Source: an uncultured Alistipes sp. (GTDB lineage Bacteria; Bacteroidota; Bacteroidia; Bacteroidales; Rikenellaceae). Taken from it: a DNA stretch of 6,566 nucleotides. Location: the NCBI GenBank assembly GCA_947174575.1, contig CAMWJM010000073.1:1-6566 (forward strand). Reading direction: 5' to 3'. The notes beneath the pieces were generated by a model. That model ran no database searches. It saw only the letters and a program-made list of their open reading frames with translations, and had not been told where the DNA came from. A program made the translations under genes and the position numbers. Of this stretch, positions 5,570 through 6,566 are shown piece after piece. Position 1 is the stretch's first letter, and each line of letters starts with the position of its first letter.

Positions 5570-6426
5570 CGGTTCGTGAGGAGGTCGGTTATTTCGTCGA
5601 TGTTGTCGATCGCATCTTCACGCAGCGGGTCGATCGCCACAGGGATCGCATCCATATCGCGGGCTGCGGTTTCCACCACCGATACGGGAAATTGCCTTTG
5701 ATACAATATTTTACGAATTCCTCGCTCGCGGGCTTTTCGGATCAGGTCGCCCAGGCGGCGTGCCGACGGCTCCTTGCCTTCGGCTTCGATGGCGATCTGC
5801 TCCAGCCCGTAATCCCGGGCGTAGTAGGATAGGGCAGGGTGGTAGACGACGAAACTTTGCACCCCGTGTCGGGCCAGTTTTTCAGAAGTTCGGGCGTCGA
5901 GTTCCCGCAGCCGCTCCTGCAGTCGTTCGTAATTTCCCGTGTATTTCGTCGAATCGGGGTAGGCCTGTCGGATCGCTTCGTAGGCGTTGGCGGCCATGCG
6001 CTGCAACGCCCGCGGCGAAGTCCAAATATGCGGGTCGACGCCGTGCGCATGAGCATGCTTGGGGTGGTGGTGCGCACAGCTGCCCGCAATCGGTTCGATC
6101 CCGCGGCTCAAGTCCACGATGCGGTCGCTTCTGTCGAGCTTTTGCAGCAGGGCCTGTTCGAAGTCGATCAGCCCCACATTGAAAATCAACGATGCACGGG
6201 CCAGTTCCAAGTATTGCCGCGGCGTCGGTTCGTAGGTCTCCGGACTGGCTCCGGACGGCACGAGCACCCCGACCGTGAAATCGTCGCCCACGATTCCGCG
6301 GACGATCTCCTGCAGCGGTGCAATCGAAACATAGAGCATCGCCCTGTCGTTCTGCGGCCGTTCCGCACACGCCGCCATCAGGCTCGCCAGCAGGACAAAC
6401 GCCGTCTTTATCTTTCTGTGTGTCAT
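5566..6426 (-). CDS. znuA: Metal-binding lipoprotein of a zinc-type ABC importer (cluster A-1 substrate-binding protein)
   Basis: A 286-residue lipoprotein that would capture a metal ion, probably zinc, in the periplasm and hand it to the permease. The signal peptide ends in the lipobox L-M-A-A-Cys20. A family block SGASPETYEPTP spans 58-69, where Glu63 stands in place of the usual first metal-ligand His. The other likely ligands are His133 in DPHIW, His196 in YHPAL and Asp266 in AIDPL. A His-rich loop (119-128: HHHPKHAHAH) precedes the DPHIW motif, as in zinc-binding ZnuA proteins. ATG 6426 is chosen over an upstream in-frame ATG at 6516 because it gives a proper lipoprotein signal and because the promoter's -7 element lies at 6461-6468, inside the longer frame. 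It is followed directly by znuC, with which it overlaps by 4 bases. Confidence 0.87.
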   Translation of the reverse strand: MTHRKIKTAFVLLASLMAACAERPQNDRAMLYVSIAPLQEIVRGIVGDDFTVGVLVPSGASPETYEPTPRQYLELARASLIFNVGLIDFEQALLQKLDRSDRIVDLSRGIEPIAGSCAHHHPKHAHAHGVDPHIWTSPRALQRMAANAYEAIRQAYPDSTKYTGNYERLQERLRELDARTSEKLARHGVQSFVVYHPALSYYARDYGLEQIAIEAEGKEPSARRLGDLIRKARERGIRKILYQRQFPVSVVETAARDMDAIPVAIDPLREDAIDNIDEITDLLTNR

Positions 6427-6460
6427 TTCAATAGGGTAGTGCCGTCTTCCGGTGTCTCCG

Positions 6461-6492
6461 CAAAGATACGGTTTTTTGCAGAAACGGACAAT
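6461..6492 (-). promoter_or_regulatory. Promoter of the znuA-znuC operon, with a possible operator
   Basis: On the minus strand ATTG (6492-6489) is followed after 20 bp by TATCTTTG (6468-6461), close to the Bacteroidota pattern; the start codon is 34 bases further on. An inverted repeat, GCAAA (6460-6464) and TTTGC (6475-6479), straddles the -7 element and could be a metal-regulator site, though it does not resemble the Zur boxes I know. Bases 6493-6566, up to the window edge, show no gene. Confidence 0.7.
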
Positions 6493-6566
6493 CCGCTGTC
6501 CGCACTTTCTCTCCACAGGGGTCTCCTAAACCCTTTTCGCACTATTTTTCAGCCCGACAAGCACTT

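Noticed and set aside
6427..6516. Thirty-residue N-terminal extension of ZnuA
   Set aside because: It contains the -7 element and would bury the lipoprotein signal peptide.

Overview
The window looks like chromosomal DNA of a GC-rich member of the Bacteroidota, most likely order Bacteroidales; an Alistipes-like (Rikenellaceae) genome is my best guess. Three promoters match the Bacteroidota form (TTTG, about 19-21 bp, TAnnTTTG). Start codons lack clear Shine-Dalgarno sequences. The window also holds a TonB-dependent-receptor-type outer membrane barrel and an OmpA-family protein of Bacteroidales style. The genus call is inference from composition and protein style, not from a search.

Layout, left to right. 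Bases 1-122 (minus) are the 5' end of a methylglyoxal synthase gene (mgsA). Its promoter at 145-176 has a hairpin lying over the -33 element. Bases 123-408 hold no gene but contain direct repeats, hairpins and one copy of a dispersed GC-rich element. Bases 409-2829 (minus) encode an 806-residue outer membrane receptor-like barrel. It is transcribed divergently, across a 111-bp gap, from an OmpA-family protein with a Pro-rich linker and a Lys/Ala-rich tail (2941-4002, plus). Bases 4003-4314 hold the second copy of the GC-rich element, a degenerate duplication, a strong terminator (4210-4241) and a strong promoter (4257-4287). That promoter drives a 95-residue protein of unknown function (4315-4602, plus). 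A long hairpin at 4763-4794 terminates this gene and also sits directly after the znuC stop codon on the other strand. Bases 4799-6426 (minus) are a two-gene operon, znuA-znuC, which overlap by ATGA. They encode a metal-binding lipoprotein with a His-rich loop and an ABC ATPase. The operon has its own promoter at 6461-6492.

How the genes work together. ZnuA and ZnuC form two of the three parts of a zinc-type (possibly manganese-type) importer. The membrane permease is absent from the operon and must be encoded elsewhere. The receptor barrel and the OmpA protein are both cell-envelope proteins and may share a control region, but a joint function is not shown. I do not see a defence system, CRISPR array, mobile element or RNA gene. 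The most unusual signals are the 3'-UTR repeat element found at the same distance and in the same orientation after two genes, the permease-less transporter operon and the small conserved-looking protein.
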